Position numbers and translations under genes: made by a program
Origin: Ochrobactrum sp. Marseille-Q0166
GTDB lineage: Bacteria; Pseudomonadota; Alphaproteobacteria; Rhizobiales; Rhizobiaceae
Direction of reading: 5' to 3'
Length of the DNA stretch: 64,000 nucleotides
NCBI RefSeq assembly: GCF_014397025.1
Contig: NZ_JACJUO010000002.1
Location: 788,501-852,500, forward strand
Notes under the pieces: generated by a model
What the model was told of the DNA's origin: nothing
Seen by the model: the letters and a program-made list of their open reading frames with translations, nothing else
Databases searched by the model: none
In this document: positions 45,592 to 54,756 of the stretch, piece after piece
Layout of the letters: the number at the start of each line of letters is the position of its first letter
How positions within the stretch are numbered: the stretch's first letter is position 1

Positions 45592-45931
45592 TCTGGAACG
45601 CTACGAATTTGCGGGTTGTAGAGCGATGCTATATACATGCAGTTTTTAGGGGGGCAACCCGTAATTGCATATAGCTAGATAATGTATTTTAGAGGGTAAA
45701 TTTTTAAGTCCTTGTAAAGAATCGTTAAACTTCGTGAGCGCGTTAACGACTTGTTAAGATTTTCAGACCAAGAGTGCCAAGCCGATGCAATCATGGCGAT
45801 TCCTCTTAAATTAGATAATACTAAAATACATCCCAATTTATTGCGGGCAATTTTGTGTAATTGCCGCTGACTCCGCCTGCCGGTTACTTCTGTCTTGCTT
45901 GGGTTAACATATTGATTCGGAAGGCGGGCCG
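45592..45931 (+). promoter_or_regulatory. ftcR upstream region with CtrA-type site
   Basis: 340 bp without a gene. It holds a perfect TTAA-N7-TTAA (TTAACGACTTGTTAA, 45743-45757) and a near match (TTAA-N7-TAAA, 45704-45718). Two GANTC methylation sites (45719, 45914) and a long-range stem GCTATAT/ATATAGC (45628-45675) are also present. The AT-rich rest shows no FtcR-like tandem box. This fits control of ftcR by the cell-cycle regulator CtrA, possibly tuned by CcrM methylation. Confidence 0.55.
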
Positions 45932-46615
45932 ATGATCGTAGTCGTAGATGAGCGGAATATTGTGACTGAGGGGTACTCCTCTTGGTTCAGCCGAGAAGGC
46001 ATCACGACGACTGGGTTCACACCATCCGATTTCAATGAATGGGTCGAAAGCGTCCCCCATCAGGATATTATGGCTGTAGAAGCCTTCCTGATTGGCGAGT
46101 GCGAGGCTCAAAACGGTCTGCCAGCGCGTATTCGTGAACGCTGCAAGGCGCCTGTTATTGCCGTAAACGACCGCCCGTCACTGGAACACACTCTGGAGCT
46201 TTTTCAATCCGGAGTTGATGATGTCGTCCGCAAGCCGGTTCACGTCCGCGAAATCCTCGCCCGCATCAACGCAATTCGCCGCCGCACAGGTGCTTCGGCT
46301 GCATCAGGCAATGATGGAACCGAGCTTGGACCGATCCGCGTTTTCTCCGATGGCCGTGATCCACAGATAAATGGTGTGGATTTCCCGCTGCCGCGTCGCG
46401 AGCGCCGGATCCTTGAATATCTAATCGCAAACCGTGGTCGCCGCCTGAATAAGGCGCAGATTTTCAGCGCGATTTACGGCATTTTCGACAGTGAAGTCGA
46501 AGAGAATGTGGTCGAAAGCCATATTAGCAAGCTCCGCAAAAAATTGCGTGAAAAGCTTGGTTTTGATCCTGTTGATTCAAAACGTTTTATTGGATACTCA
46601 ATCAACATCGATTGA
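45932..46615 (+). CDS. ftcR: Flagellar master regulator FtcR (Rem orthologue), OmpR/PhoB family
   Basis: 227 residues: an N-terminal receiver-like domain (about 1-115) and a C-terminal winged helix (about 125-227), with [24 protein letters not shown] and [21 protein letters not shown] as the recognition part. The position of the phosphate-accepting Asp reads MAVEAFLI with Glu50, so the protein may act without phosphorylation. Known in Brucella as the activator of flagellar genes, and as Rem in Sinorhizobium. No sensor kinase gene is nearby. It very probably binds the tandem boxes described at seven promoters here. Confidence 0.93.
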   Translation: MIVVVDERNIVTEGYSSWFSREGITTTGFTPSDFNEWVESVPHQDIMAVEAFLIGECEAQNGLPARIRERCKAPVIAVNDRPSLEHTLELFQSGVDDVVRKPVHVREILARINAIRRRTGASAASGNDGTELGPIRVFSDGRDPQINGVDFPLPRRERRILEYLIANRGRRLNKAQIFSAIYGIFDSEVEENVVESHISKLRKKLREKLGFDPVDSKRFIGYSINID

Positions 46616-46745
46616 GATTCGTGTCCTTTCTGTCGAGCTTTCAAAAGCTCAAATCCAGTAATTCGCGGTTTTTAAAGGTAGTCTTGTCCGGGCAACCCCT
46701 GAAACTGATTGTGTCCTCAGTAAAAGCGTAAAAAATCTTAAGGCT

Positions 46746-46776
46746 ACAGTTTCACGCAAGCGTGGCCCGATAGCTT
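46746..46776 (+). promoter_or_regulatory. FtcR-like promoter of the flgE operon
   Basis: Half-site ACAGTTT, 4 bp, half-site CAAGCGT, 7 bp, then TAGCTT, 33 bp before the flgE ATG. Second half-site strong, first one weaker. Confidence 0.58.
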
Positions 46777-46809
46777 ATCTGCGGATTCTCAAATTCTCAG
46801 GAGTTGCCA

Positions 46810-48012
46810 ATGAGCCTCTACGGTATGATGCGGACCGGCGTTTCAGGTATGAACGCGCAGGCGAACCGCTTGTCGGCAGTCGCTGATAACATCGCGAATG
46901 CAAGCACGGTTGGCTATAAGCGCGCCGATGCGCAGTTCTCATCGCTCGTTTTGCCTAACACAGCAGGCCAATATAATTCGGGCAGCGTAGAGACCAACAT
47001 CCGCTACGGCATTTCCGACCAAGGCGGCATTCGTCCAACGTCTTCGAAAACTGATCTTGCGATTGATGGTAATGGTTATTTTGTCGTCAGTGATGCTGAT
47101 GGTACGCCTTACCTGACGCGCGCCGGCTCTTTTGTTCCAGATCAGTATGGCAATCTGCTCAATACGTCGGGTTATTATCTCATGGGTTATCCAGCGGATG
47201 CTAACGGTAATGTCAATACGGTCGCCAATAGCTTTGATGGTCTGGAACGTGTGAACGTCAAGCAGTCCGATCTTGTTGCAACACCTAGCACGTCCGGCAA
47301 TTTCACCGTCAACCTGCCTTCGACGGATTCGGTTCCTGCTGCCGGCGAATTCAATCACAAGACATCGCTGATCGCTTACGACAATCTCGGCGGCAAGATC
47401 ACGCTGGATGTCTATTTTTCCAAGACCGGCGACAATACCTGGGACGTTTCCATCAAGAATGCTGCGGATGGCGCTGAAGTGGGTACAACAACACTGACCT
47501 TTGATGGCGCGAACGGTAAGCTGCTTTCTGGCGGTGACGTTGCGGTCGACCTCACAGCCTATAATGGTCGAGCGCTCGATCTTAATCTTGGTTCGTCCAA
47601 GCAGCTTGCAGAAGACTATACAATCAGTGAAGCCGTTATCAACGGTCAAGCTCCTTCGTCCATCAAGGGCGTGGATATCGGCAAAGACGGTTCGGTTGTC
47701 GCACACTATGAAAATGGTGCGCAGAAACTGCTTTACCGTATTCCACTCGGAACCGTGGCAAGCCCCGACCGCATGTCGGTAATCAGCGGCAACGTGTTCT
47801 CGCCAAGTGCAGAATCCGGCAATATCCAGCTTGGCTTTCCTGAAAATGGTGGCATGGGCAAGGTTTCGGCTGGAGCGCTTGAAGAATCCAATGCGGATAT
47901 TGCTCAAGAGCTGACCGACATGATCGAAGCTCAGCGCAGCTACACCGCCAATTCGAAGGTCTTCCAGACCGGCTCCGAATTGATGGACGTGCTGGTTAAC
48001 CTGAAAAGATAA
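46810..48012 (+). CDS. flgE: Flagellar hook protein FlgE
   Basis: 400 residues. SLYGMMRTGVSGMNAQANRLSAVADNIANASTVGYKRADAQF and the C-terminal ELTDMIEAQRSYTANSKVFQTGSELMDVLVNLKR are diagnostic axial motifs. The central TSLIAYDNLGGKITLDVYFSKTGDNTW is typical of hook protein. The ATG at 46810 has AGGAG ahead; the TTG at 46804 is rejected. First gene of the hook-filament run flgE-flgK-flgL-flaF-flbT-flgD-fliQ. Confidence 0.96.
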   Translation: MSLYGMMRTGVSGMNAQANRLSAVADNIANASTVGYKRADAQFSSLVLPNTAGQYNSGSVETNIRYGISDQGGIRPTSSKTDLAIDGNGYFVVSDADGTPYLTRAGSFVPDQYGNLLNTSGYYLMGYPADANGNVNTVANSFDGLERVNVKQSDLVATPSTSGNFTVNLPSTDSVPAAGEFNHKTSLIAYDNLGGKITLDVYFSKTGDNTWDVSIKNAADGAEVGTTTLTFDGANGKLLSGGDVAVDLTAYNGRALDLNLGSSKQLAEDYTISEAVINGQAPSSIKGVDIGKDGSVVAHYENGAQKLLYRIPLGTVASPDRMSVISGNVFSPSAESGNIQLGFPENGGMGKVSAGALEESNADIAQELTDMIEAQRSYTANSKVFQTGSELMDVLVNLKR

Positions 48013-48022
48013 ATTGATGCGG

Positions 48023-48060
48023 TTCCGGGGAGGTGGTCAGTCTCCCCGGAATTGCAGTTT
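48023..48060 (+). terminator. Strong hairpin between flgE and flgK
   Basis: A perfect 10-bp stem TTCCGGGGAG/CTCCCCGGAA with a 9-nt loop and a weak T-rich tail. It would partly end transcription after flgE, matching the much larger need for hook subunits than for junction proteins. Confidence 0.65.
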
Positions 48061-48113
48061 TAAAACTGGACTGTTTTCGCAACAAAAACGGTTCGACGTA
48101 GGATGGGGATAAG

Positions 48114-49568
48114 ATGTCGCTTAGTTCTGCTCTTCTGACGGCCAAAAGTTCGCTTGCGGCAACGTCCAAGCAGACGTCAGTCGTCTCTCGCAATATTGCG
48201 GGGGTCAATGATCCTGATTACTCGCGCCGCACTGCGTCGCTGGCTTCGGGGCCGTATGGTTCGCTTTATGTCAATATAAGCCGATCCGCTGACGAAGCGT
48301 TGTTCAACCGCTTTATCCAGTCGAACAGCACGGCATCGTCGTCGTCCATTCTCGCAGGCGGACTTGACCGCCTTTCGTCGCTTTATTCGGCAGATAATTT
48401 CTCAGGTTCGCCTTCGGCGTTGATCGGTGATCTTCGCGATGCGCTCCAGACTTTTGCTGCCTCGCCATCCAATTCGGCCCTTGGTGATAGCGTTGTTTCG
48501 ACGGCGCAGTCGCTGGCCAATGCATTGAACGCTGGCACGAAGCAGATCCAGTCTCTGCGTACCGATGCAGATAATGAAATCGCGGACTCCGTTGCCAATA
48601 TCAACGACGTGTTGTCGAAATTCGAGAAGATCAACCAGCAGATCGTCAGCGGCACACGCGCTGGCAACGATGTGTCTGATTTTCTTGATCAGCGCGATTC
48701 ACTGCTGAAGCAGCTTTCCGGCGAACTGGGCATCACAACCATGGTTCGCGGCGATAATGACATGGTCATTTTTGCGGAAAATGGTGTGACGTTGTTTGAA
48801 ACCACGGCGCGCAAGATCAGCTTCGAATCGTCCGGCGGTCTGGCGGCTGGTGTTGCTGGCAATGCCGTTCTCGTCGATGGTGTCCCGCTTACGCATGATA
48901 CATTCGATCAGCCTTATGGCACTGGCCGTCTGAGCGGACTTCTGCAGCTGCGCGATCAGATTGCGCCGCAGTATCAGATGCAGCTCGACGAGATCGCTCG
49001 CGGTCTGGTGTCGATGTTTGCAGAAACCGACCAGACCGGTGCAGGTCCAAAACTAACAGGCCTTTTCGGCTGGTCAGGTTCGCCTGCCGTTCCAGGTGCG
49101 GGTGTGACAGCTGGTCTCGCAGGCACGATCAATGTGTCATCGGCATTTGTTGCAACCGAAGGCGGCAGCTCGCTGCTGTTGCGCGATGGCGGTGCAAATG
49201 GCGCGAATTACAAATATAATTCAACCGGCGCCAGTGGCTTTAGCGATCGTCTGCGCGCGTTGAATGAGGCGTTCTCCGAGCCGCTGACTTTCGCTTCTTC
49301 GGCAGGTCTCAGCTCAAATGCGAGCCTGATTGATTACAGCGCGTCGTCCATCAGCTGGCTTGAAGGCAAGCGCAAGACTGCGAATGCCAATTTCTCCTAT
49401 AACCAGACTGTAGCAGGTCAGGCCGATCAGGCTCTGTCCAATGCCAACGGTGTCGATATCAACACCGAGATGGCACTGCTTCTCGATCTGGAACATTCCT
49501 ATCAGGCATCAAGCCGGGTACTGACGACGGTCAACGCCATGCTTGACGAACTTCTCAGAGCGGTGTGA
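48114..49568 (+). CDS. flgK: Flagellar hook-filament junction protein FlgK (HAP1)
   Basis: 484 residues. The N-terminal SSALLTAKSSLAATSKQTSVVSRNIAGVNDPDYSRRTA and the C-terminal GVDINTEMALLLDLEHSYQASSRVLTTVNAMLDELL are diagnostic. FEKINQQIVSG and FLDQRDSLLKQLSGELGI form the D1 helices. Overlaps the GTG of the flgL frame by 4 bp. Confidence 0.95.
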   Translation: MSLSSALLTAKSSLAATSKQTSVVSRNIAGVNDPDYSRRTASLASGPYGSLYVNISRSADEALFNRFIQSNSTASSSSILAGGLDRLSSLYSADNFSGSPSALIGDLRDALQTFAASPSNSALGDSVVSTAQSLANALNAGTKQIQSLRTDADNEIADSVANINDVLSKFEKINQQIVSGTRAGNDVSDFLDQRDSLLKQLSGELGITTMVRGDNDMVIFAENGVTLFETTARKISFESSGGLAAGVAGNAVLVDGVPLTHDTFDQPYGTGRLSGLLQLRDQIAPQYQMQLDEIARGLVSMFAETDQTGAGPKLTGLFGWSGSPAVPGAGVTAGLAGTINVSSAFVATEGGSSLLLRDGGANGANYKYNSTGASGFSDRLRALNEAFSEPLTFASSAGLSSNASLIDYSASSISWLEGKRKTANANFSYNQTVAGQADQALSNANGVDINTEMALLLDLEHSYQASSRVLTTVNAMLDELLRAV

Positions 49569-49573
49569 GGCTT

Positions 49574-50620
49574 ATGAAAGCGCAATCTATTTCTACATAT
49601 GGTGCAGCTTCAGCCCTCAAGGTTCTCGTCGCAAAGACGAAGGCTGAGCTTGCAAAGGCGCAGCAGGAAGCCACCACAGGCACGGTGTTCGATGTAGGTT
49701 TGTCTCTGGGTTCCAAGTCTGGACAGACCATTTCGCTGCGTAAGGAATATGATCGCCTTAGCGTTCTCACCGACATGAACAAGCTGCTGCAGCAGCGTAT
49801 GAAAACGACGCAGACTGCAACCACCACCATTATCGAGAACACGCAGGATTTTCTGGGTGATCTGACGGGTGCAAACAGTACCGTTGAAAGTGCGCAGACT
49901 GCTGCGAGAACGGCAAAGTCGTTGCTGGATTCAGTCACAGGCTCACTCAACACCAGCTATAACGGCGAATATATCTTCTCAGGCGTGAACACAGATGTGA
50001 AGCCGATTGCTGACTACACGGAAGGCAGCCAGGCACAGAATGCGGTTCGTCAGGCATTTGAAGATCATTTCGGTTTTGCCATGAATGATCCGCAGGTTGC
50101 CAGTATCACTGGCGATCAAATGAAGACCTTCCTCGAAGGTGATTTTGCCGAACAGTTCAATGATGCCAACTGGGATGCCAATTGGTCGAATGCTTCTGAT
50201 AAGGTGATTAAGAGCCGTATTTCCCCCACAGAAACGGCTTCGACCTCCATTTCGGCGAATGCTGATGGTTTCCGCAAGACCATCATGTCTGCAGTTATGG
50301 TGTCCGAGTTTGCAACGATCGGTCTGAGTAATTCCGCGTTTCAGGCACTGACAAATCAGGCGATGCAAACCACAACGCAGGCAATTACGGAGACGACTTC
50401 TGAACAGACGACGCTGGGTCTGGCTCAGCAACGCACCAATGCCGCGACAACGCGGATTGGGGCACAGCAGAAAATCCTCAATGAATCGGCTCTCGATCTC
50501 GAATCGGTCGATCCCTACGAGGCTGCCACGCGCGTCAACGCGCTGATGTCGCAGATCGAGACTTCTTATGCGCTGACGGTACAGCTGCAGAATATGAACT
50601 TGCTCAACTATTTGAAATAA
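49574..50620 (+). CDS. flgL: Flagellar hook-filament junction protein FlgL (HAP3)
   Basis: 348 residues, flagellin-like at both ends (SISTYGAASALKVLVAKTKAELAKAQQEATTGTVFDVGLSLG; C-terminal DLESVDPYEAATRVNALMSQIETSYALTVQLQNMNLLNYL). The ATG at 49574 is chosen over the GTG at 49565, which overlaps flgK. It joins filament to hook. Confidence 0.93.
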   Translation: MKAQSISTYGAASALKVLVAKTKAELAKAQQEATTGTVFDVGLSLGSKSGQTISLRKEYDRLSVLTDMNKLLQQRMKTTQTATTTIIENTQDFLGDLTGANSTVESAQTAARTAKSLLDSVTGSLNTSYNGEYIFSGVNTDVKPIADYTEGSQAQNAVRQAFEDHFGFAMNDPQVASITGDQMKTFLEGDFAEQFNDANWDANWSNASDKVIKSRISPTETASTSISANADGFRKTIMSAVMVSEFATIGLSNSAFQALTNQAMQTTTQAITETTSEQTTLGLAQQRTNAATTRIGAQQKILNESALDLESVDPYEAATRVNALMSQIETSYALTVQLQNMNLLNYLK

Positions 50621-50623
50621 AAC

Positions 50624-50722
50624 CATTTGAGGGTGGCGCGCTCTCTTGGATGCATAAAGGTCGCTCTCAAATGTTGGATCGATACGTTGTGCTTTTAATA
50701 GTGTGGGGCGCTCGCCCGCCCC
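50624..50722 (+). repeat. Hairpins between flgL and flaF
   Basis: CATTTGAG/CTCAAATG (50624-50673) just after the flgL stop and GGGGCG/CGCCCC (50705-50722) ahead of flaF. They may be mRNA processing or attenuation structures inside the operon. Confidence 0.4.
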
Positions 50723-50791
50723 GAAGAAGACCATCACGAATCGGGCAGCATGATGCGGTTCGTATACGTGGTGCCTGAAAACGGAGACGAC

Positions 50792-51136
50792 ATGTATCAG
50801 CTGCGCTACGAAGACGTCATGAATGATGATATGGCGAGCGCCAAGGAGCGTGAGCGGATGCTTTTTGACCGCTCGATTGAAATGCTCGCCGCTGCGAAAG
50901 CCCATGGTGCCGGATCGCGCGAAGGCATCGATGCTTCATACTTCACAACCAAGCTGTGGACCACAATCATTGAAGATCTCGGTTCAGAAGAGAATTTGCT
51001 TCCAAAGGAACTGAAAGCCGCAATCATTTCGGTTGGGATCTTCATTCTCAAGGAGATCGAGCAAATCCGACAGGGTGAGAGCACTGATTACGATGGGCTG
51101 ATCGAGATTACTCAATCTATCCGTGACGGTCTTTGA
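50792..51136 (+). CDS. flaF: Flagellar biosynthesis regulator FlaF
   Basis: 114 residues. The start [31 protein letters not shown] and the helix [27 protein letters not shown] are typical. In Caulobacter, FlaF promotes flagellin secretion/translation and counters FlbT. The ATG at 50792 has GGAG ahead; upstream codons to 50750 look non-coding. flbT begins 1 bp after its stop. Confidence 0.92.
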   Translation: MYQLRYEDVMNDDMASAKERERMLFDRSIEMLAAAKAHGAGSREGIDASYFTTKLWTTIIEDLGSEENLLPKELKAAIISVGIFILKEIEQIRQGESTDYDGLIEITQSIRDGL

Positions 51137-51137
51137 C

Positions 51138-51602
51138 ATGACGACGAACGGCAATTCAGCGATTCGTCTTTCGCTGCGTGCAGGCGAAAAAATCTATATC
51201 AACGGCGCGGTTTTGAAAGCTGACCGCAAGGTTTCGCTGGAGCTTTTGAACGACGCGACATTCCTTCTGGAAAACCATGTTTTGCAGCCGGAAGAGACGA
51301 CATCCCCGCTGCGTCAGCTCTATTTCGCGGCGCAGATGATCCTGATTGAGCCGGCTCTGCGGGAACAGGCTCGCAACACGTTTGCACAGATGCTGAAGGG
51401 CATGTTTGCGACGTTCAACGATGCAGAAATTCTCAATGCACTCAAGCTCGTTGATGAGCTGGTTCATAACGGGCGCGTCTTCGATGCACTGAAAACAATT
51501 CGCGCGCAATATAAGCGCGAGGCAGAGCTGATGGGTGAAAAAGGCCTGTCAGTGCCTGTGATGCAAACAGGAAATACTATGGCATCGGTCCAAGAAACTT
51601 AG
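51138..51602 (+). CDS. flbT: Flagellin mRNA regulator FlbT
   Basis: 154 residues. [45 protein letters not shown] is the family signature. FlbT binds the flagellin leader in Caulobacter and represses it, while in Brucella it is reported as an activator of fliC. The ATG at 51138 is preferred to the GTG at 51123 inside flaF. It probably acts on the structured fliC leader at 37786-37860. Confidence 0.93.
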   Translation: MTTNGNSAIRLSLRAGEKIYINGAVLKADRKVSLELLNDATFLLENHVLQPEETTSPLRQLYFAAQMILIEPALREQARNTFAQMLKGMFATFNDAEILNALKLVDELVHNGRVFDALKTIRAQYKREAELMGEKGLSVPVMQTGNTMASVQET

Positions 51603-51640
51603 TGGGCTTTTGGAACCAGATCCAAGTGAAAACAAACAAA

Positions 51641-51671
51641 TAGAGCGTCCTTTGGGACCAACAGCGCTCTA
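51641..51671 (+). repeat. Hairpin of the AGAGCG repeat family
   Basis: TAGAGCG/CGCTCTA with an inner GTCC/GGAC, between flbT and flgD. It resembles AGAGCG units elsewhere in the window (883, 13690, 52497). Confidence 0.5.
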
Positions 51672-51683
51672 AGGGGCAAGTCT

Positions 51684-52103
51684 ATGACGACAACATCGAC
51701 AGTCGGCGCCAACAATACGACCAACAACACGGCAAACTCGTCATCAAGCAGCAGTTCTGCTGCCGCAAAGGCGAGTGTGGATTACAATTCCTTTCTGAAG
51801 CTTCTCGTCACTCAGATGCAGAACCAGGACCCTACACAGCCGATGGATGCGACGCAATATGTCTCGCAGCTTGCGACATTCTCCAATGTCGAACAGGCGG
51901 TGCAGATGAACAGCAAGCTCGAAACGCTGATCGCCAATTCCTCGCTTTCGCAGGCTGAAGGCTGGATTGGCCGCACACTGACCAGTGCTGACGGCACGGT
52001 TACGGGTGTGGTCAAGTCTGTCACGATCCAGTCGTCGGGTATGCTTGCTGAACTCGAAGACGGCAAGACGATGCTGATCGGCCAGGGCGTCAAGATCAGT
52101 TGA
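51684..52103 (+). CDS. flgD: Flagellar hook capping protein FlgD
   Basis: 139 residues, the short alphaproteobacterial form. A Ser/Asn/Thr-rich N-terminus is followed by the conserved YNSFLKLLVTQMQNQDPTQPMDATQYVSQLATFSNVEQAVQMN (about 32-75) and a short C-terminal beta part. The larger Tudor/Fn3 domains of enteric FlgD are missing. It caps the growing hook and is shed later. Confidence 0.95.
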   Translation: MTTTSTVGANNTTNNTANSSSSSSSAAAKASVDYNSFLKLLVTQMQNQDPTQPMDATQYVSQLATFSNVEQAVQMNSKLETLIANSSLSQAEGWIGRTLTSADGTVTGVVKSVTIQSSGMLAELEDGKTMLIGQGVKIS

Positions 52104-52232
52104 ACGATGTCTCCAACTCCGGGTACGGGTTTGGGGACAATGACATGTGCCAAAATCTAGATTGAGATAAAGTTTCGATAGTTTATTTGAACCGAAACTG
52201 TGCAAAAGCGCTGTGCGCTGAGGACCTTACCT

Positions 52233-52499
52233 GTGAACGAAGCTGATGCGCTCGACATCGTCAATTCGGCGATCTGGACCGTACTTATGGCGAGTGGCCC
52301 AGCTGTGCTTGCGGCGATGCTTGCAGGTATCGGCATCGCGCTTTTCCAGGCTTTGACCCAGATTCAGGAAATGACGCTGACTTTCGTGCCGAAGATCATC
52401 GTTATTTTCGTGGTGCTTGCCTTTACTGCGCCATTTGTTGGCGCGCAGATCAATTCTTTCACGCTGCTTGCCTATTCGCGCATCGAAAAGGGTTTCTAG
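52233..52499 (+). CDS. fliQ: Flagellar export gate protein FliQ
   Basis: 88 residues with two membrane helices, the usual FliQ length. ALDIVNSAIWTVLMASGPAVLAAMLAGIGIALFQALTQIQEMTLTFVPKI is diagnostic. It begins with GTG at 52233 after GAGG; an upstream frame to 52200 adds no typical sequence. Confidence 0.93.
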   Translation: MNEADALDIVNSAIWTVLMASGPAVLAAMLAGIGIALFQALTQIQEMTLTFVPKIIVIFVVLAFTAPFVGAQINSFTLLAYSRIEKGF

Positions 52500-52545
52500 A
52501 GCGCGTTTCGATCTGATTGGATCAGATCGGCGCCGTAAACCTTTT
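52497..52545. repeat. AGAGCG..GATCAGATC intergenic element
   Basis: TAGAGCGCGTTTCGATCTGATTGG followed by ATCAGATCGGCGCC, a short palindromic unit (GATCTGATTGGATCAGATC) at the end of fliQ. Similar pieces occur at 883-925, 13686-13735 and 22713-22757. Confidence 0.5.
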
Positions 52546-52604
52546 TATTTGAAGCACAATCTTATCGATCTTCGTTTCACTCCGACAAGACTTTTGCTCT
52601 AACG

Positions 52605-52635
52605 CAGCCCTCGCGCAAGCTTCGTCGTTTATGTT
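52605..52635 (+). promoter_or_regulatory. FtcR-like promoter of the flhA operon
   Basis: A weak half-site CAGCCCT, 4 bp, a strong half-site CAAGCTT, 7 bp, then TATGTT, 23 bp before the GTG start of flhA. The 11 bases around the strong site (GCGCAAGCTTC) are identical to those at fliF. Confidence 0.63.
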
Positions 52636-52658
52636 CCGTCTGACAACAGGAGACGGAC

Positions 52659-54749
52659 GTGCAGCAGGCAGCAGCTAAGCCATTGACAAAACGTGGAATT
52701 CTGACCGGTAGCGACATGGGTCTTGCTGCCGGTATCGTCATTATTTTGACAGTGCTTTTCCTGCCTGTTCCAGCGGTTGTTCTGGATATCGGCCTCGCTT
52801 TCTCGATTGCGTTCTCCGTCCTTATCCTCATGGTTTCGCTGTGGATTCAGCGTCCGCTTGATTTCTCGGCCTTCCCGACGGTGCTGCTGATTGCGACCAT
52901 GATGCGTCTGTCGCTCAATATTGCGACGACACGCGTGATCCTGACCCATGGTAACGAGGGCTATCTGGCTGCAGGCCATGTTATTCATGGTTTTTCGCAG
53001 TTTGTGATGGGTGGTGATTTTGTCATCGGTCTTGTGGTTTTCACCATCCTCATCATCGTCAACTTCCTCGTCATCACCAAGGGTGCGACGCGTATCGCGG
53101 AAGTGGGTGCCCGCTTCACGCTCGATGCTATTCCCGGCAAGCAGATGGCGATTGACGCCGATCTTTCGTCGGGTCTGATCGACGAAAAGCAGGCGCAGCA
53201 TCGCCGTCGTGAACTGGAAGAAGAAAGCTCATTCTTCGGTTCGATGGACGGCGCGTCCAAGTTCGTGCGCGGTGACGCGATTGCCGGTCTGATCATTACC
53301 GCCGTCAATATTTTCGGCGGGATTATCATCGGCGTTACCCGTCATGGAATGGATATTTCGGAAGCTGCCGACGTCTTCACCAAGCTCTCGGTTGGTGACG
53401 GTCTGGTTACGCAGATTCCTGCGCTGATCGTTTCGCTCGCAGCAGGTCTTCTGGTATCAAAAGGCGGGACCCGCGGTTCCGCTGATCAGGCGATTTTCGG
53501 TCAGCTTGGAGCTTACCCCAAGGCGCTTTTGATTGCTGCCTTCCTTCTGTTTGTTCTCGGTATCATGCCGGGCCTTCCCGCTTTCCCGTTCTTCCTGCTT
53601 GGCGGTGCAATGGCATTTGTCGGTATTGCCGTGCCGCGCCGTCAGGCGCGTCAGCGCGAGGCGGAAGAGGCAGAAGCACAGTCGAAACAGCGTAGCGCTG
53701 AAGAGCAGGAACGCAACTCGGTCAAGGCTTCGCTGGAAACCACGCAGATCGAGCTTTGCCTCGGCAAGCAGCTCTCCGCACGTCTCATCGCTTCGCAGCA
53801 GGAGCTGGCGCACCGCGTCGCCAAGATGCGCAAGAAGTTTGCTCAGGAATATGGTTTCGTCATTCCAGAGATCAAAGTCACTGACGATATTTCGTTGCCG
53901 CCAAAGAGCTATCGCATCAAAATTCACGGTACCGCCGTTGCGAGCCATGAATTGCGGGTCGGTGAAATTCTCGTGGTGCTGGGCGAGCGTCCATTGCCAT
54001 CCATTCCGGGTGAGGAAGTACGGGAACCAGCTTTCGGTATGCGTGCTTATTCCGTGCCGGAGACTTTTGCTTCAGATCTTCGCCGCGACGGCTATATGAC
54101 TGTCGATAACCTGTCGGTTCTGCTCACCCATCTCAGCGAAATCGTGCGCAACAATCTGGCCCAGCTTCTCTCCTACAAGGATATGCGTATTCTGCTGGAC
54201 CGCCTTGGACCAGAATATCGCAAGCTTCTAGAAGATATTTGCCCGGCCAATATTTCCTATTCGGGGCTCCAGGCAGTCTTGAAGCTGCTGCTTGCGGAGC
54301 GCGTCTCGATCCGTAATTTGCATCTTATTCTTGAATCCATTGCTGAAATTGCGCCTCTGGTCCGCCGACCTGAGATGATTGTCGAGCATGTTCGGATGCG
54401 GATGGCGCAGCAGATATGCGGCGATCTTTCAGACAATGGTGTTCTGAACGTGCTTCGTCTTGGTAATCGTTGGGACCTCGTATTCCACCAGAGCCTCAAG
54501 CGCGACAACAAGGGCGAAATCGTCGAATTTGATATCGACCCGCGTCAGCTCGAGCAGTTCGGCACAGAAGCAACCACAGCGATCCGCAAACATTTCGATA
54601 GCGGCGAGCGTTTCGTCCTCGTTTCTTCGCCGGAAGCGCGCCCTTACATCCGCATGATTATCGAGCGGCTGTTTGCAACGCTTCCCGTGCTGTCGCATGT
54701 GGAGATTGCGCGTGGTGTCGAAGTGAAATCGCTCGGCGCGATTTCCTGA
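52659..54749 (+). CDS. flhA: Flagellar export gate protein FlhA
   Basis: 696 residues: about eight membrane helices (about 20-320), then a cytoplasmic domain (about 330-696) that forms the nonameric docking ring. [40 protein letters not shown] and [23 protein letters not shown] are invariant parts. It begins with GTG preceded by AGGAG. Followed by fliR and a coiled-coil gene in the same run. Confidence 0.97.
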   Translation: MQQAAAKPLTKRGILTGSDMGLAAGIVIILTVLFLPVPAVVLDIGLAFSIAFSVLILMVSLWIQRPLDFSAFPTVLLIATMMRLSLNIATTRVILTHGNEGYLAAGHVIHGFSQFVMGGDFVIGLVVFTILIIVNFLVITKGATRIAEVGARFTLDAIPGKQMAIDADLSSGLIDEKQAQHRRRELEEESSFFGSMDGASKFVRGDAIAGLIITAVNIFGGIIIGVTRHGMDISEAADVFTKLSVGDGLVTQIPALIVSLAAGLLVSKGGTRGSADQAIFGQLGAYPKALLIAAFLLFVLGIMPGLPAFPFFLLGGAMAFVGIAVPRRQARQREAEEAEAQSKQRSAEEQERNSVKASLETTQIELCLGKQLSARLIASQQELAHRVAKMRKKFAQEYGFVIPEIKVTDDISLPPKSYRIKIHGTAVASHELRVGEILVVLGERPLPSIPGEEVREPAFGMRAYSVPETFASDLRRDGYMTVDNLSVLLTHLSEIVRNNLAQLLSYKDMRILLDRLGPEYRKLLEDICPANISYSGLQAVLKLLLAERVSIRNLHLILESIAEIAPLVRRPEMIVEHVRMRMAQQICGDLSDNGVLNVLRLGNRWDLVFHQSLKRDNKGEIVEFDIDPRQLEQFGTEATTAIRKHFDSGERFVLVSSPEARPYIRMIIERLFATLPVLSHVEIARGVEVKSLGAIS

Positions 54750-54756
54750 CGGGGGA

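Noticed and set aside
45760..45931. FtcR-like tandem box at its own promoter
   Set aside because: CAAG pairs exist near 45770 but at 9-bp spacing and without the 7-bp hexamer, so they do not fit the layout.
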